Shown: positions 34,744 to 44,197 of the stretch, in pieces
How the letters are laid out: each line of letters begins with the position of its first letter
How positions within the stretch are numbered: the first letter of the stretch is position 1
Assembly: GCA_963697915.1 (NCBI GenBank)
Contig: OY969103.1
Location: 2,604,001-2,668,000, forward strand
Length of the DNA: 64,000 nt
Source of the DNA: VRUE01 sp963697915
GTDB taxonomy: Bacteria; Actinomycetota; Thermoleophilia; Solirubrobacterales; 70-9
Reading direction: 5' to 3'
Notes under the pieces: generated by a model
The model's input: only the letters and a program-made list of their open reading frames with translations
Told to the model about the DNA's origin: nothing
The model's database searches: none
Position numbers and translations under genes: made by a program

Positions 34744-36968
34744 TGGCCAAGAAGCGCGTCCACGAGATTGCCAAAGCTCAGGGGTTGAGCAGCAAGGAGC
34801 TGCTCGCTGTGCTCAAGGCCGCCGGGATCGAGGCCAAAGCGGCGGCCTCCAGCGTCGAGGAGGCGCAGGCGCTGCAGGCGATCTCCGCTGCCAAGGCCGA
34901 CGGTGGGGCCACCACCACCGCAACCAAGCCGAAGGCCGAGCCCAAGCCCGCTGCCCCGGCGCCGCCGGCCAAGCAGGACGGCAACGGAGCCCAGGCCCCG
35001 GCGCCGAAAGCGGCCGCCAAGCCGGCGCCCGCCGGGAAGAAACCGACCGGGTCGACGAAAAAACGCCGCGTCGTGATCGACTCGCAGGCCGCGCGCCGCG
35101 ACCAGATGGGCGGCCCGCCGCCGCAACGGCCGCCGCGCCGCCGAGGAGGCCGCCGCCGCCGGCCGCTGCTGGAGGAGCCGCCGGTCAAAGCCGAGGCGCC
35201 GGCCGAGCCTGAGGCGACCCGGGTCAACTCCGGCGCCACCGTGCGCGAGGTCGCCGAGCTGCTTGGTCTGGGCAGCGCCGAGGTGATCAAGAAGCTGATG
35301 ACGATGGGAGAGATGGCGACCCTCACCCAGACTCTCACCGACGAGTCGATCCGGGCGATCGCCGACGAGTACGACCGCAAGATCGAGATCGTCACCGCCG
35401 CCGAGGAGGAGCCCGAGGCGCCCGAGTTCGAGGACGCCGAGGAGAGCCTCGTCGACCGGCCGCCGGTGGTCACGATCATGGGCCACGTCGACCACGGCAA
35501 GACCTCGCTGCTCGACGCGATCCGCGAGACCGAGGTCGCGGCCGGCGAGGCCGGCGGGATCACCCAGCACATCGGCGCTTACCAGGTGCACCACGAGGAG
35601 AAGACGATCACCTTCCTCGACACCCCCGGGCACGCCGCCTTCACCGCGATGCGCGCCCGCGGCGCCAAGGTCACCGACGTCGCCGTCGTCGTCGTCGCCG
35701 CCGACGACGGGGTGATGCCGCAGACCAAAGAGGCGATCGACCACGCCCGCGCCGCCGACGTGCCGATCCTGATCGCGGTCAACAAGATCGACAAAGAGGG
35801 CGCCCAGCCCGACCGGGTGCGCAACGAGCTCGCCGCCGACGGCCTCACCCCGGAGGACTGGGGCGGCGAGACCGTCTACTGCGACGTCTCCGCCAAGACA
35901 CGCGACGGCCTCGACAACCTGCTTGACATGATCCTGCTCGTCTCCGAGCTCGAGGAGCTCGGCGCCAACCCCGACGCGCCGGCCTCGGGCACCGTGGTCG
36001 AGTCCCAGCTCGACCCGGGCCGCGGCCCCGTGGTCACGATCCTGGTCCAGCGCGGCACCCTCGCCGTCGGCGACTCGCTCGTCGCCGGCCCGCAGTGGGG
36101 CCGGGTGCGGGCGATGCACGACTTCACCGGCGCCCGCGTCGAGCAGGCGGTGCCGGGCATGCCGGTCGAGGTGCTCGGTTTCGACGGCGTCTGCGAGGCC
36201 GGCGAGCACGTGCGCGCGGTCGAGAACGACCGCCGCGCCCGCCAGCTCGCGCAGGAGCGCGGCAACCGTCTCAAGACCGAGGCCCTGGCCCGCCGCCAGG
36301 CGCGCAAGGTCAGCCTCGAGGAGGTCTTCTCGAGGGCCCAGGCGGGCGACATCAAGGAGCTCAACATCGTGCTCAAGGCCGACGTCGCCGGCTCGCTGGA
36401 GGCGCTCCAGGACGAGATCGCCAAAGTCCCGCAGGAGCAGGTCGGGATCAACATCATCCACTCGCAGACCGGCGGCATCAACGAGTCCGACGTGATGCTG
36501 GCCTCGGCCTCCGAAGCGATCGTGATCGGCTTCAACGTGCGGCCGCTGGCCGACGCCCGCCGCGCCGCCGAGCGCGAGGGCGTCGACATCCGCACCTACT
36601 CGGTCATCTACAAAATCACCGAAGACCTGCGCAACGCGATGGAGGGCATGCTCGAGGCGGTCGAGGTCGAGGAGATCCTCGGCGAGGCCGAGGTCAAACA
36701 GACCTTCAAGGCCTCGAAAGTCGGCCGCATCGCCGGCTGCATCGTCAACGAGGGCCGCGTCAAGCGCGACGCCAGCGTCCGCCTGGTCCGCGAGGGCACC
36801 GTGATTTGGGACGGGGTACTCGGCTCCCTGCGCCGCTTCAAAGACAACGTGCAGGAAGTCGAGGAGGGCCAGGAGTGCGGCATCGTCCTCGACGGCTACG
36901 CCGACGTCAAGGAGGGCGACGTGATGGAGTTCTTCGAGACCAAGCAGGTCGAGCAGACCCTCGATTAG
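34743..36968 (+). CDS. infB: Translation initiation factor IF-2
   Basis: 741 residues from GTG 34743, sharing one base with the nusA stop. An Ala/Pro/Lys-rich linker (about 50-160) follows the IF2-N domain. The GTPase motifs are GHVDHGKT (247-254), DTPGHAAF and NKIDKEG. The C-terminal domains that bind fMet-tRNA are complete. It positions initiator tRNA on the 30S subunit. Given the probable abundance of leaderless mRNAs in this genome, IF-2 and 70S initiation may matter more than usual (inference). Confidence 0.96.
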   Translation: MAKKRVHEIAKAQGLSSKELLAVLKAAGIEAKAAASSVEEAQALQAISAAKADGGATTTATKPKAEPKPAAPAPPAKQDGNGAQAPAPKAAAKPAPAGKKPTGSTKKRRVVIDSQAARRDQMGGPPPQRPPRRRGGRRRRPLLEEPPVKAEAPAEPEATRVNSGATVREVAELLGLGSAEVIKKLMTMGEMATLTQTLTDESIRAIADEYDRKIEIVTAAEEEPEAPEFEDAEESLVDRPPVVTIMGHVDHGKTSLLDAIRETEVAAGEAGGITQHIGAYQVHHEEKTITFLDTPGHAAFTAMRARGAKVTDVAVVVVAADDGVMPQTKEAIDHARAADVPILIAVNKIDKEGAQPDRVRNELAADGLTPEDWGGETVYCDVSAKTRDGLDNLLDMILLVSELEELGANPDAPASGTVVESQLDPGRGPVVTILVQRGTLAVGDSLVAGPQWGRVRAMHDFTGARVEQAVPGMPVEVLGFDGVCEAGEHVRAVENDRRARQLAQERGNRLKTEALARRQARKVSLEEVFSRAQAGDIKELNIVLKADVAGSLEALQDEIAKVPQEQVGINIIHSQTGGINESDVMLASASEAIVIGFNVRPLADARRAAEREGVDIRTYSVIYKITEDLRNAMEGMLEAVEVEEILGEAEVKQTFKASKVGRIAGCIVNEGRVKRDASVRLVREGTVIWDGVLGSLRRFKDNVQEVEEGQECGIVLDGYADVKEGDVMEFFETKQVEQTLD

Positions 36969-36969
36969 G

Positions 36970-37320
36970 ATGGCCACTCCTCGCATGCGCCGGATCAACG
37001 AGGTGCTGCGCGAGGTGATCGGCGCAGCGATCGCCACCGAACTGAGCGACCCTCGGATCGGCTTCGTAACCGTGACCTCCGTCGAGACCAGCCCAGACCT
37101 CCGCAGCGCCAAGGTGTACGTCAGCGTGCTCGGTGAGGAGGAGGCGCGCGAGGAGGCCCTGGCCGGGCTGCGCTCCTCGCACGGTGTGCTGCAATCGAAG
37201 ATCGCCGCCGAGACGCGGATGAAGCGGACCCCGACCCTGACCTTTCATTACGACCCGACCGTCGAGCAGGGAGTGAGGATCTCCACCCTGCTCAGCGAAG
37301 AAGAGGACGAGGACCAGTGA
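36970..37320 (+). CDS. rbfA: Ribosome-binding factor A
   Basis: 116 residues. The KH-type fold is recognisable from MRRINEVLREVIGAAIATELSDPRIGFVTVTSVETSPDLRSAKVYVSVLG, in which the family motif DPR-x-G-F-VTVT appears. It assists 16S rRNA maturation. It starts one base after infB ends and overlaps nrnA by GTGA. Confidence 0.94.
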   Translation: MATPRMRRINEVLREVIGAAIATELSDPRIGFVTVTSVETSPDLRSAKVYVSVLGEEEAREEALAGLRSSHGVLQSKIAAETRMKRTPTLTFHYDPTVEQGVRISTLLSEEEDEDQ

Positions 37321-38336
37321 GCGAGACCACGGACACCGGCACGGAGATCGGCGGCACAACCGCGCTGGAGCGGGTGGCGAGCGAGATCCGCTCCCGCCAG
37401 CGCTTCCTGCTCACCGCGCACGAGGGGCCCGACGGCGACGCGCTCGGCTCGCTGCTCGGCATGCACCGGCTGCTCACCCAGCTCGGCAAGGACTCGGTGA
37501 TGTTCCTCGCCGCGAAGGAGTTCCCGTTGCCGATCGAGTACCGCTTCCTGCCGCTGGAGGAGGTCTTCCACGAGGCGCCCGCCGACCTCGCCGACCGCAC
37601 GATCGTCTTCCTCGACTGCGGCAACATCGACCGCATGCCGGTCGACTTCCTCAGCGACGAGGGCCTCTTCAAGATCAACATCGACCACCACCACGACAAC
37701 ACCCTCTTCGGGGACCTCAACCTGGTCGAGGTCGACGCCTCCTGCACGGCCGAGATCGTCTACGAGCTGGCTGTCCTGCTCGGCGCCGAGATCACGGCGG
37801 AGATCGCCGCGGCGCTCTACGTCGGCATGGTCACCGACACCGGCAAGTTCATGTACGAGAACACCAACGCGCGCACCCACCGGATCGCCGCCGAGCTGAT
37901 CGACGCCGGCGTCCAGGTCGACGAGACCTACCGGCGGCTCTACGAGCACGTGCCGATCGAGAAGCTGCGGCTGCTCTCGCGCGCCCTGGAAGGGATCCAG
38001 CGCCGCTGCGAGGGCAAGCTCGTCCTCTCCTACATCACCGCCGAGGACTACGCCGCGAGCGGCGGCGGCGAGGAGATGACCGAGGGGATAATCGACCACC
38101 TGCGCTCGATCGAGGGCGCCCAAGTCGCCGCCCTGGTGCGTGATCTCGGCGAACGCGGCCGCGCCGCCCGCAAGGTGAGCCTGCGCTCCAGCGACGGCAC
38201 CGTCGACGTCTCGGCGATCGCGCGCCGGAACGGCGGTGGCGGCCACAAGCGCGCCGCCGGGTTCTCGACCAACCTCGAGCTCGACGAGTTGGTCTCCTTC
38301 CTCTGCGCCGAGGTCGGCGCCCAGCTCGATCCCTGA
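37317..38336 (+). CDS. nrnA: DHH/DHHA1 phosphoesterase: oligoribonuclease / pAp phosphatase
   Basis: 339 residues from GTG 37317. The motifs are GPDGDALGS (metal site), DCGN, the DHH signature at Asp123-His-His (NIDHHHDN) and, in the DHHA1 domain, GGGGHKRAAGF near the C-terminus. NrnA degrades nanoRNA and dephosphorylates 3'-phosphoadenosine-5'-phosphate. The rbfA-nrnA-truB-ribF order is standard in Gram-positives and actinobacteria. Confidence 0.94.
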   Translation: MSETTDTGTEIGGTTALERVASEIRSRQRFLLTAHEGPDGDALGSLLGMHRLLTQLGKDSVMFLAAKEFPLPIEYRFLPLEEVFHEAPADLADRTIVFLDCGNIDRMPVDFLSDEGLFKINIDHHHDNTLFGDLNLVEVDASCTAEIVYELAVLLGAEITAEIAAALYVGMVTDTGKFMYENTNARTHRIAAELIDAGVQVDETYRRLYEHVPIEKLRLLSRALEGIQRRCEGKLVLSYITAEDYAASGGGEEMTEGIIDHLRSIEGAQVAALVRDLGERGRAARKVSLRSSDGTVDVSAIARRNGGGGHKRAAGFSTNLELDELVSFLCAEVGAQLDP

Positions 38337-38338
38337 AC

Positions 38339-38992
38339 GTGTCCGCCGCGAGCGCCGAGGGGTCCCTGCTGCTCTGCGACAAGCCGGCGGGGATAACCTC
38401 GCACACGATGGTCAGCCGAGTACGACGCGAACGCGGCTGCAAAGCCGGGCACGCCGGCACCCTCGACCCCTTCGCGACCGGCCTGCTGCTCGTCCTCCTC
38501 GGCCGGGCGACGCGCCTGCAGCGCTTCCTCACAGCGCTGCCCAAGACCTACCTGGCGACGGCCCGGCTCGGCTGGCGCTCGAGCAGCGGCGACCCCGAGG
38601 GCGAGCTGACCGAGACCGGCAAGGTTCCGGACTCGTTGGCGCTGCCGACCGGGACCGTGCGCCAGCGGGTGCCGATGACCTCGGCCGTGCGGGTCGGCGG
38701 CGAGCGGCTCTACCGCAAGGCGCACCGCGGCGAGACGGTGGAGACGCCGCTGCGCGACGTCGAGGTCTACCGGGCGGACCTGCTCAGCCACGACGCCGGC
38801 AGCGCCCGCTACGAGATCGAGTGCTCGACCGGCACCTACGTCCGCACCCTGATCGAGACCCTCGACGACGCCTACTGCACCGAGCTGCGCCGCACCGCGG
38901 TCGGCCCCTTCCGGGTCGAGGACGCGGGCGAAGAGGTCGGCCTCGCGCGGGTCGGCGAGCTGGTCCCCGCCGCGGGGGAGGCGTTGCGATGA
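38339..38992 (+). CDS. truB: tRNA pseudouridine-55 synthase, short form
   Basis: 217 residues from GTG 38339. Catalytic Asp43 lies in GHAGTLDPFATGLL, and the binding motif SGTY-like CSTGTYVRTL is present. The protein lacks the C-terminal PUA-like region, so it is shorter than the usual ~300. It makes pseudouridine 55 in the T-loop of tRNAs. It is coupled to ribF by ATGA. Confidence 0.93.
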   Translation: MSAASAEGSLLLCDKPAGITSHTMVSRVRRERGCKAGHAGTLDPFATGLLLVLLGRATRLQRFLTALPKTYLATARLGWRSSSGDPEGELTETGKVPDSLALPTGTVRQRVPMTSAVRVGGERLYRKAHRGETVETPLRDVEVYRADLLSHDAGSARYEIECSTGTYVRTLIETLDDAYCTELRRTAVGPFRVEDAGEEVGLARVGELVPAAGEALR

Positions 38993-39876
38993 GCATCAAG
39001 GTCACCTCACTGCCCGACGCCGAGCCGCGTCAGCGCGACGTCGCGATCGGCACCTTCGACGGCGTCCACCTCGGCCACCAGGCCGTGATCGACGGTGCCG
39101 ACACGGTGCTCACCTTCGACCCGCACCCGCTCGAGGTGATCCACCCGGCGGCGCTGCCGAAGCTGATCATGCCCTTCGGGGTCAAGCGCGACGTGATCGA
39201 GGGGCTCGGCGTCGAGGAGCTCGTCGTGATCCCCTTCGACGGGGAGTTTGCCGCCCTCACCGCCGAGCAGTTCGTCGACCAGGTCCTGATCGAGCGCCTC
39301 GGCGCCACCCGCGTCTCGGTCGGCGAGAACTTCCGCTTCGGCGCCAAGGCCAAGGGCGACCCGACGATGCTGGCCGCTTGCGACGAGTTCGAGACCAGGG
39401 TCGCGGCGCTGATCGAGGTCGACGGCGAGGCGGTCTCCTCGACCCGCATCCGGGCCCTGGTCGCGGCCGGCGACATGGAGGGAGCTCGTCACTGCCTCGG
39501 CGCCCCCTTCATGGTCGAGGGCACGATCGTCGAGGGCGACCAGCGCGGCCGCGAGCTCGGCTTCCCGACCGCCAACATCGTCCCCGACGATCGCCTCGTG
39601 ATCCCCGGCCACGGCGTCTACGCGGCCTTCGCCAACGGCGTCCCGGCGGCGGTCAACGTCGGCGTGCGGCCGACTTTCGACAGCGGCCGTGGGGTGCTGA
39701 TCGAGACCTACCTGATCGACCGTTCCGAAGATCTCTATGGGACGACGATGCGGGTCGCCTTCGTCGAGCGCCTGCGAGGCGAGAAGCGCTTCGCAGGCGT
39801 CGAGGACCTGATCGCCCAGATGCGGATCGACGTCGAGGACGCGAAGCGCGTCTGTGCTAGCTTCACGCACGCATGA
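38989..39876 (+). CDS. ribF: Bifunctional riboflavin kinase / FAD synthetase
   Basis: 295 residues from ATG 38989; longer upstream frames are shadows of truB. The FAD-synthetase domain has GTFDGVHLGH (21-30) and SSTRIR. The flavokinase domain has GRELGFPTANI and VGVRPTF. It converts riboflavin to FMN and FAD. It overlaps both truB and rpsO by 4 bp. Confidence 0.95.
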   Translation: MSIKVTSLPDAEPRQRDVAIGTFDGVHLGHQAVIDGADTVLTFDPHPLEVIHPAALPKLIMPFGVKRDVIEGLGVEELVVIPFDGEFAALTAEQFVDQVLIERLGATRVSVGENFRFGAKAKGDPTMLAACDEFETRVAALIEVDGEAVSSTRIRALVAAGDMEGARHCLGAPFMVEGTIVEGDQRGRELGFPTANIVPDDRLVIPGHGVYAAFANGVPAAVNVGVRPTFDSGRGVLIETYLIDRSEDLYGTTMRVAFVERLRGEKRFAGVEDLIAQMRIDVEDAKRVCASFTHA

Positions 39877-40142
39877 GCCTCACCAAGGACAAAAAGAGCG
39901 AGCTGATCGGCAAGTACGGGCGTTCCGACGGGGACACCGGCTCGGCCGAGGTCCAGGTCGCCCTGCTCACCGAGCGGATCAACGAGCTCACCGATCACCT
40001 GCGCGGCCACGCCAAGGACCACCACTCGCGCCGCGGCCTGCTGATGCTGGTCGGCAAACGCCGTCGCATGCTGCGCTACCTCGAGCGCACCGACCTCGAG
40101 CGCTACCGCGCCCTGGTCGCTGATCTCGGCCTGCGCCGATGA
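39873..40142 (+). CDS. rpsO: 30S ribosomal protein S15
   Basis: 89 residues, full length. DTGSAEVQVALLTERINEL and HSRRGLLMLVGKRRRMLRYL are hallmark S15 segments. It binds 16S rRNA early in assembly. No separate promoter is visible; it is expressed from the nusA-infB operon and coupled to ribF. A peroxiredoxin gene is placed between rpsO and pnp, an unusual insertion in an otherwise conserved rpsO-pnp pair. Confidence 0.97.
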   Translation: MSLTKDKKSELIGKYGRSDGDTGSAEVQVALLTERINELTDHLRGHAKDHHSRRGLLMLVGKRRRMLRYLERTDLERYRALVADLGLRR

Positions 40143-40588
40143 TCGCGGCGGGGGAGCCCGCCCCCGACTTCACGCTCCGCGACCAGGACGGCAAGAAGGT
40201 CTCGCTCTCCGACTTCCGCGGCCGCCGCGTCCTGCTCGTCTTCTACCCGCTCGACTTCAGCCCGGTCTGCACCGACCAGCTCACCCTCTACAAGGACATC
40301 GCACCGCGGATCGAGGCCGCCGACGTGCAGATGCTGGGGATCAGCGTCGACCACGCCTTCGCCCACAAGGCCTTCCAGGAGAAGCTCGAAATCGAGACGC
40401 CGCTGCTCGCCGACTTCGAGCCCAAGGGCGAGGTCACCCGGGCCTACGGCGCCTACATCGAGCAGACCGGCCACGGCAACCGCTCGCTGGTCCTGATTGA
40501 CGCCGATGGTCGAGTCGAGTGGGTGCACGAGTCGCCAACGCCGTTGGAGATTCCCTCCCCGGGCGTCATCCTCGACGCGCTTGCCTGA
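40139..40588 (+). CDS. 1-Cys peroxiredoxin (AhpE/Bcp-like)
   Basis: 149 residues. The peroxidatic Cys44 lies in FYPLDFSPVCTDQL, with the supporting Thr and Pro. It is the only cysteine in the protein, so a 1-Cys mechanism needing an external thiol is predicted, as in actinobacterial AhpE. It reduces peroxides in the cytoplasm. It overlaps rpsO by ATGA and precedes the pnp leader. Confidence 0.9.
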   Translation: MIAAGEPAPDFTLRDQDGKKVSLSDFRGRRVLLVFYPLDFSPVCTDQLTLYKDIAPRIEAADVQMLGISVDHAFAHKAFQEKLEIETPLLADFEPKGEVTRAYGAYIEQTGHGNRSLVLIDADGRVEWVHESPTPLEIPSPGVILDALA

Positions 40589-40598
40589 CGGCGGTCTG

Positions 40599-40676
40599 TA
40601 CCCTTCCCTGCGTTAGAGAACGAGAGTTCTGAATGCATATGGCCACCATCCGGGTGGCCGGAGGTAGGACAACTAA
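40599..40676 (+). promoter_or_regulatory. pnp leader with two hairpins (Actino-pnp-like position)
   Basis: A possible -10 TACCCT (40599-40604) is followed by hairpin AGAAC-GAGA-GTTCT (40617-40630), the bases GAATGCATAT, and hairpin GGCCACC-ATCCG-GGTGGCC (40641-40659), which abuts the Shine-Dalgarno GGAGGT (40660-40665). A conserved RNA motif (Actino-pnp) is known upstream of pnp in actinobacteria. I cannot confirm a match to its consensus, but position and two-stem form agree, and PNPase autoregulation is plausible. Confidence 0.55.
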
Positions 40677-42929
40677 ATGAGCATGTTTGACGTAACCCGC
40701 GTCTCGGCGGATGTCGGCGACAGCCAGATCTCCTTCGAGACCGGAAAACTCGCGAAGCAGGCGGGTGGCGCGGTCGTGGTTCAGGCCGGCGACACGATGG
40801 TGCTCTGCACCGCAACCGTCGGCAGCCTTCGCGACGTGGACTTCCTTCCCCTCACGGTCGACATCGAGGAGCGGATGTACGCCGCGGGCAAAATCCCCGG
40901 CTCGTTCTTCCGCCGCGAGGGCAAATCGAGCGAGAAGGCGACGCTGACCGCGCGTATGATCGACCGCCCGATCCGGCCGCTCTTCCCCAAGGGCTGGCAC
41001 TACGAGACCCAGCTGGTCGCGATCCCGATGTCGGTGGACCAGGTCCACCCCTACGACATCCTGGCGATGAACGGCGCCTCCGCGGCGCTGGCGATCTCGC
41101 CGGTCCCGGTTGCCGACCACGTCGGCGCGGTGCGGATCGGCAAGCTCGACGGCGACTTCGTCGTCAACCCCGACGAGGAGGATCACGCCGAGCTCGATCT
41201 CGACCTGATCGTCGCCGGCACCGCCGAGGCGATCCTGATGGTCGAGGCCGGCGCCAGCGGCGTCACCGAGCAGGAGATCCTCGACGCGCTCGACATCGCC
41301 CACGCCGAGATCAAGAAGCTCGTCGCCGCGATGGAGGAGCTGCAGCAGAAGGTCGGCAAGGAGAAGATCGAGGTCGAGGCCCCGAGCATCGACGAGGGCC
41401 TGCTCAGCGAGATCCGCGCCTCCCACGGCCAGGCTCTGGTCGACGCGATCGCCACCGAGGGCAAGCTCGAGCGCTACGAGGCGATCGACGAGGTCAAGGA
41501 CGAGGTGGTCGCCAAGTACGCGCCGGAGAGCGACGACGGCGAGGCTGACCCGGCACGCAAGTCCGAGGTCAAGGCCGCGATCAACTCGATCGAGAAGGAC
41601 ACGATCCGCAAGGCGATCGCCGTCGACAAGAAGCGCCCCGACGGTCGCGCCCAGGACGAGATCCGGCCGATCGAGTGCGAGGTCGACATCTCCCCGCGCG
41701 TGCACGGCTCGGCGCTCTTCACCCGCGGTGAGACGCAGATCCTCTCCAACGCGGCGCTGGGCACGACGCGCATGGACATGCGCATCGACACGCTCGGGCT
41801 GGAGACGTCGAAGAAATTCTGGCACCACTACAACTTCCCGCCCTTCTCGGTCGGGGAGGCCGGCTTCATGCGCGGCCCGAAGCGCCGTGACATCGGCCAC
41901 GGGGCGCTCGCCGAGCGGGCGCTGGTGGCGACCGTCCCCAGCGAGGAGGACTTCCCCTACGTGATCCGGGTCGTCTCGGAGACGCTGGAGTCCAACGGCT
42001 CCTCGTCGATGGGCTCGGTCTGCGCCTCCTCGATGGCGCTGCAGGCGGCGGGCGTGCCGGTCACGGCGCCGGTTGCCGGTGTCGCCATGGGCCTGATCAA
42101 GGAGGGTGACGACTACATCGTCCTCACCGACATCGCCGGCGTCGAGGATCACCTCGGCGACATGGACTTCAAGGTCGCCGGCACCGCCGAGGGCATCACC
42201 GCCCTGCAGATGGACATCAAGATCACCGGCGTCACCTTCGACATCCTGCGCGACGCGCTCGCCCAGGCCAACGAGGGCCGCCAGTTCATCCTCGGCAAGA
42301 TGGCCGAGGCGATCGACGGCCCGCGGGAGACGCTCTCCAAGCACGCGCCGCGGATCGAGTCGATCAAGATCGATCAGGAGAAGATCGGTGCCGTGATCGG
42401 CAAAGGCGGCGAAACGATCCGCGCCCTGTGCGAGGAGTTCGAGGCCGAAATCGACGTCGAGGACGACGGCACGATCCGGATCTACGCGCCGACCGGGGAA
42501 CTGGTCGAAGCGTGCGTCGCCCGGATCGAGTCGATGACCAAGGAGGCCGAGATCGGCGATCGCTACGACGCCGCCAAGGTCGTCAAGACGACGACCTTCG
42601 GCGCCTTCGTCGAGCTGGTCAAGGGCACCGACGGGCTGCTCCACATCTCCAACGTGAAGCCGGGGGAGAGGGTCGACTCGGTCGACGACGTGCTCAGCTC
42701 CGGCGACGTGATCGACGTCACCGTGGTCGAGGTCGACCGCGAGCGCGGCCGTATCGGGCTGCGCCTCTCGGACGACCCCTCGGTCGCTGGCAAATCGGCC
42801 GAGGAGCTGGCCGAGGTCGGTTCCGGCGACGGTGGCCAGCGCCGTAACGGCGGCGACCGCGACCGCGGTGGACGCGGTGGTGGCGGGGGCGGCCGCAGGC
42901 GCGAGCGTGAGCGGCGTCCCAGGTCTTGA
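40677..42929 (+). CDS. pnp: Polyribonucleotide nucleotidyltransferase (PNPase)
   Basis: 750 residues. Two RNase PH-like domains (FFRREGKSSEKATLTARMIDRP in the first, SSSMGSVCASSMALQAAGVP in the second) surround a helical domain. A KH domain (KIGAVIGKGGETIRALCEE) and an S1 domain (TTFGAFVELVKGTDGLLHIS) follow. The tail is a Gly/Arg-rich stretch of about 35 residues. It degrades RNA phosphorolytically, probably with ribonuclease J also encoded here. The stop overlaps the M16 peptidase start (TTGA). Confidence 0.96.
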   Translation: MSMFDVTRVSADVGDSQISFETGKLAKQAGGAVVVQAGDTMVLCTATVGSLRDVDFLPLTVDIEERMYAAGKIPGSFFRREGKSSEKATLTARMIDRPIRPLFPKGWHYETQLVAIPMSVDQVHPYDILAMNGASAALAISPVPVADHVGAVRIGKLDGDFVVNPDEEDHAELDLDLIVAGTAEAILMVEAGASGVTEQEILDALDIAHAEIKKLVAAMEELQQKVGKEKIEVEAPSIDEGLLSEIRASHGQALVDAIATEGKLERYEAIDEVKDEVVAKYAPESDDGEADPARKSEVKAAINSIEKDTIRKAIAVDKKRPDGRAQDEIRPIECEVDISPRVHGSALFTRGETQILSNAALGTTRMDMRIDTLGLETSKKFWHHYNFPPFSVGEAGFMRGPKRRDIGHGALAERALVATVPSEEDFPYVIRVVSETLESNGSSSMGSVCASSMALQAAGVPVTAPVAGVAMGLIKEGDDYIVLTDIAGVEDHLGDMDFKVAGTAEGITALQMDIKITGVTFDILRDALAQANEGRQFILGKMAEAIDGPRETLSKHAPRIESIKIDQEKIGAVIGKGGETIRALCEEFEAEIDVEDDGTIRIYAPTGELVEACVARIESMTKEAEIGDRYDAAKVVKTTTFGAFVELVKGTDGLLHISNVKPGERVDSVDDVLSSGDVIDVTVVEVDRERGRIGLRLSDDPSVAGKSAEELAEVGSGDGGQRRNGGDRDRGGRGGGGGGRRRERERRPRS

Positions 42930-44197
42930 GCGACGCACGGATCACTGAGCTCGGCTCGGGCGCACGGGTCGTCACCGAGGAGGTTCCCTCGGTGCGCTCC
43001 GTCGCGCTCGGGCTCTGGGTTCGCACCGGTTCCAGGAACGAGACGCCAGCCCAGGCCGGCGTCTCGCACTTCCTCGAGCACCTGCTGTTCAAGGGCACCG
43101 AGCGCTACTCGGCGATCGAGATCTCCGAGCGCTTCGACGGGCTCGGCGCCTCGGTCAACGCGGCGACCGGCAAGGAGACGACCCACCTCCACGCCCGCTT
43201 CCTCGACGAGCACACCGAGGAGGTCTTCGACCTGCTGGCGGAAATGCTGCTGGCCCCGACCTATCCCGAAATCGACTCCGAGCGCGACGTCGTGCTGGAG
43301 GAGATCGCGATGTACGAGGACGAGCCCCAGGACCGCGTCCACGACATCCTCGCCGGCGCCGTCTTCGGCGAGCACCCGCTCGGCCGCCGCGTGCTCGGCG
43401 AGGCCGAGGTGATCTCCTCGATCCCGGTCCCCGAGATCGAGGCCTACCGCGCCCAGCGCTACACCGGTGCCCACGTCGTCGTCGGCGCCGCCGGCCACCT
43501 CGACCACGAGCGGATCGTGGCGCTCGCCGAGCGCCTGGTCTCACCGCCGAGCGGCGGCGACGGGACCAAGTCGGTCACCGCCGACGGCGAGTCGCGGCTG
43601 CGCTTCTACCCCAAGGACACCGAGCAGTACCACATCTGCTTCGGCGCGACCGGCATCGTCCGCGAGGACGAGCGCCGCTACCCGCTTGCCGTGCTCGACT
43701 CGATCTTCGGCGGCTCGACCTCCTCGCGCCTCTTCCGCGAGGTGCGCGAGAAGCGCGGCCTCGCCTACTCGGTCGGCTCCTACAACGAGCAGTACACCGA
43801 CACGGGGATGGTCGCCACCTACGTCGGCACCCGCGAGGACAACGTCGAGGAGGCCTGCGCTGTGATCGGCGCCGAGCTCGAGCGGCTGCGCAGCGAGCCG
43901 GTCTCGGCCGAGGAGCTGGCGCGGGCCAAGGAGAGCGTCAAGGGCCGCCTCGTGCTCTCCTCGGAGTCGACCGCGGCGCGGATGACGCGGATCTCGCGCG
44001 CCACCCTGTTCGGGCTGCCGATCGACAGCCTCGACGAGATGCTGGCCAAGGTCGACGCGGTCAGCGTCGAGCAGCTCAGCGAGCTGGCGGCCGAGCTCTA
44101 CGGCGCCGAGCGCCTCTCGGCGGCCTGCGTCGGCCGCGACGAGGAGTGCTTCCGCAAGGCGCTCGCCCCCGTCAGCGAGGCGTTGGCGGCGGCATGA
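42926..44197 (+). CDS. M16-family zinc metallopeptidase (processing-peptidase-like)
   Basis: 423 residues from TTG 42926. The inverted zinc motif is H48-F-L-E51-H52 (GVSHFLEHLLFKGT), and the distal Glu is in the VVLEEIAMYEDEPQD segment. It is the single-subunit type found downstream of pnp in many bacteria. The second half contains the R/Y pair region (REKRGLAYSVGSY) used to hold substrate. Substrates are unknown; small peptides are likely. It is coupled to pnp and dapB by 4-bp overlaps. Confidence 0.9.
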   Translation: MSDARITELGSGARVVTEEVPSVRSVALGLWVRTGSRNETPAQAGVSHFLEHLLFKGTERYSAIEISERFDGLGASVNAATGKETTHLHARFLDEHTEEVFDLLAEMLLAPTYPEIDSERDVVLEEIAMYEDEPQDRVHDILAGAVFGEHPLGRRVLGEAEVISSIPVPEIEAYRAQRYTGAHVVVGAAGHLDHERIVALAERLVSPPSGGDGTKSVTADGESRLRFYPKDTEQYHICFGATGIVREDERRYPLAVLDSIFGGSTSSRLFREVREKRGLAYSVGSYNEQYTDTGMVATYVGTREDNVEEACAVIGAELERLRSEPVSAEELARAKESVKGRLVLSSESTAARMTRISRATLFGLPIDSLDEMLAKVDAVSVEQLSELAAELYGAERLSAACVGRDEECFRKALAPVSEALAAA

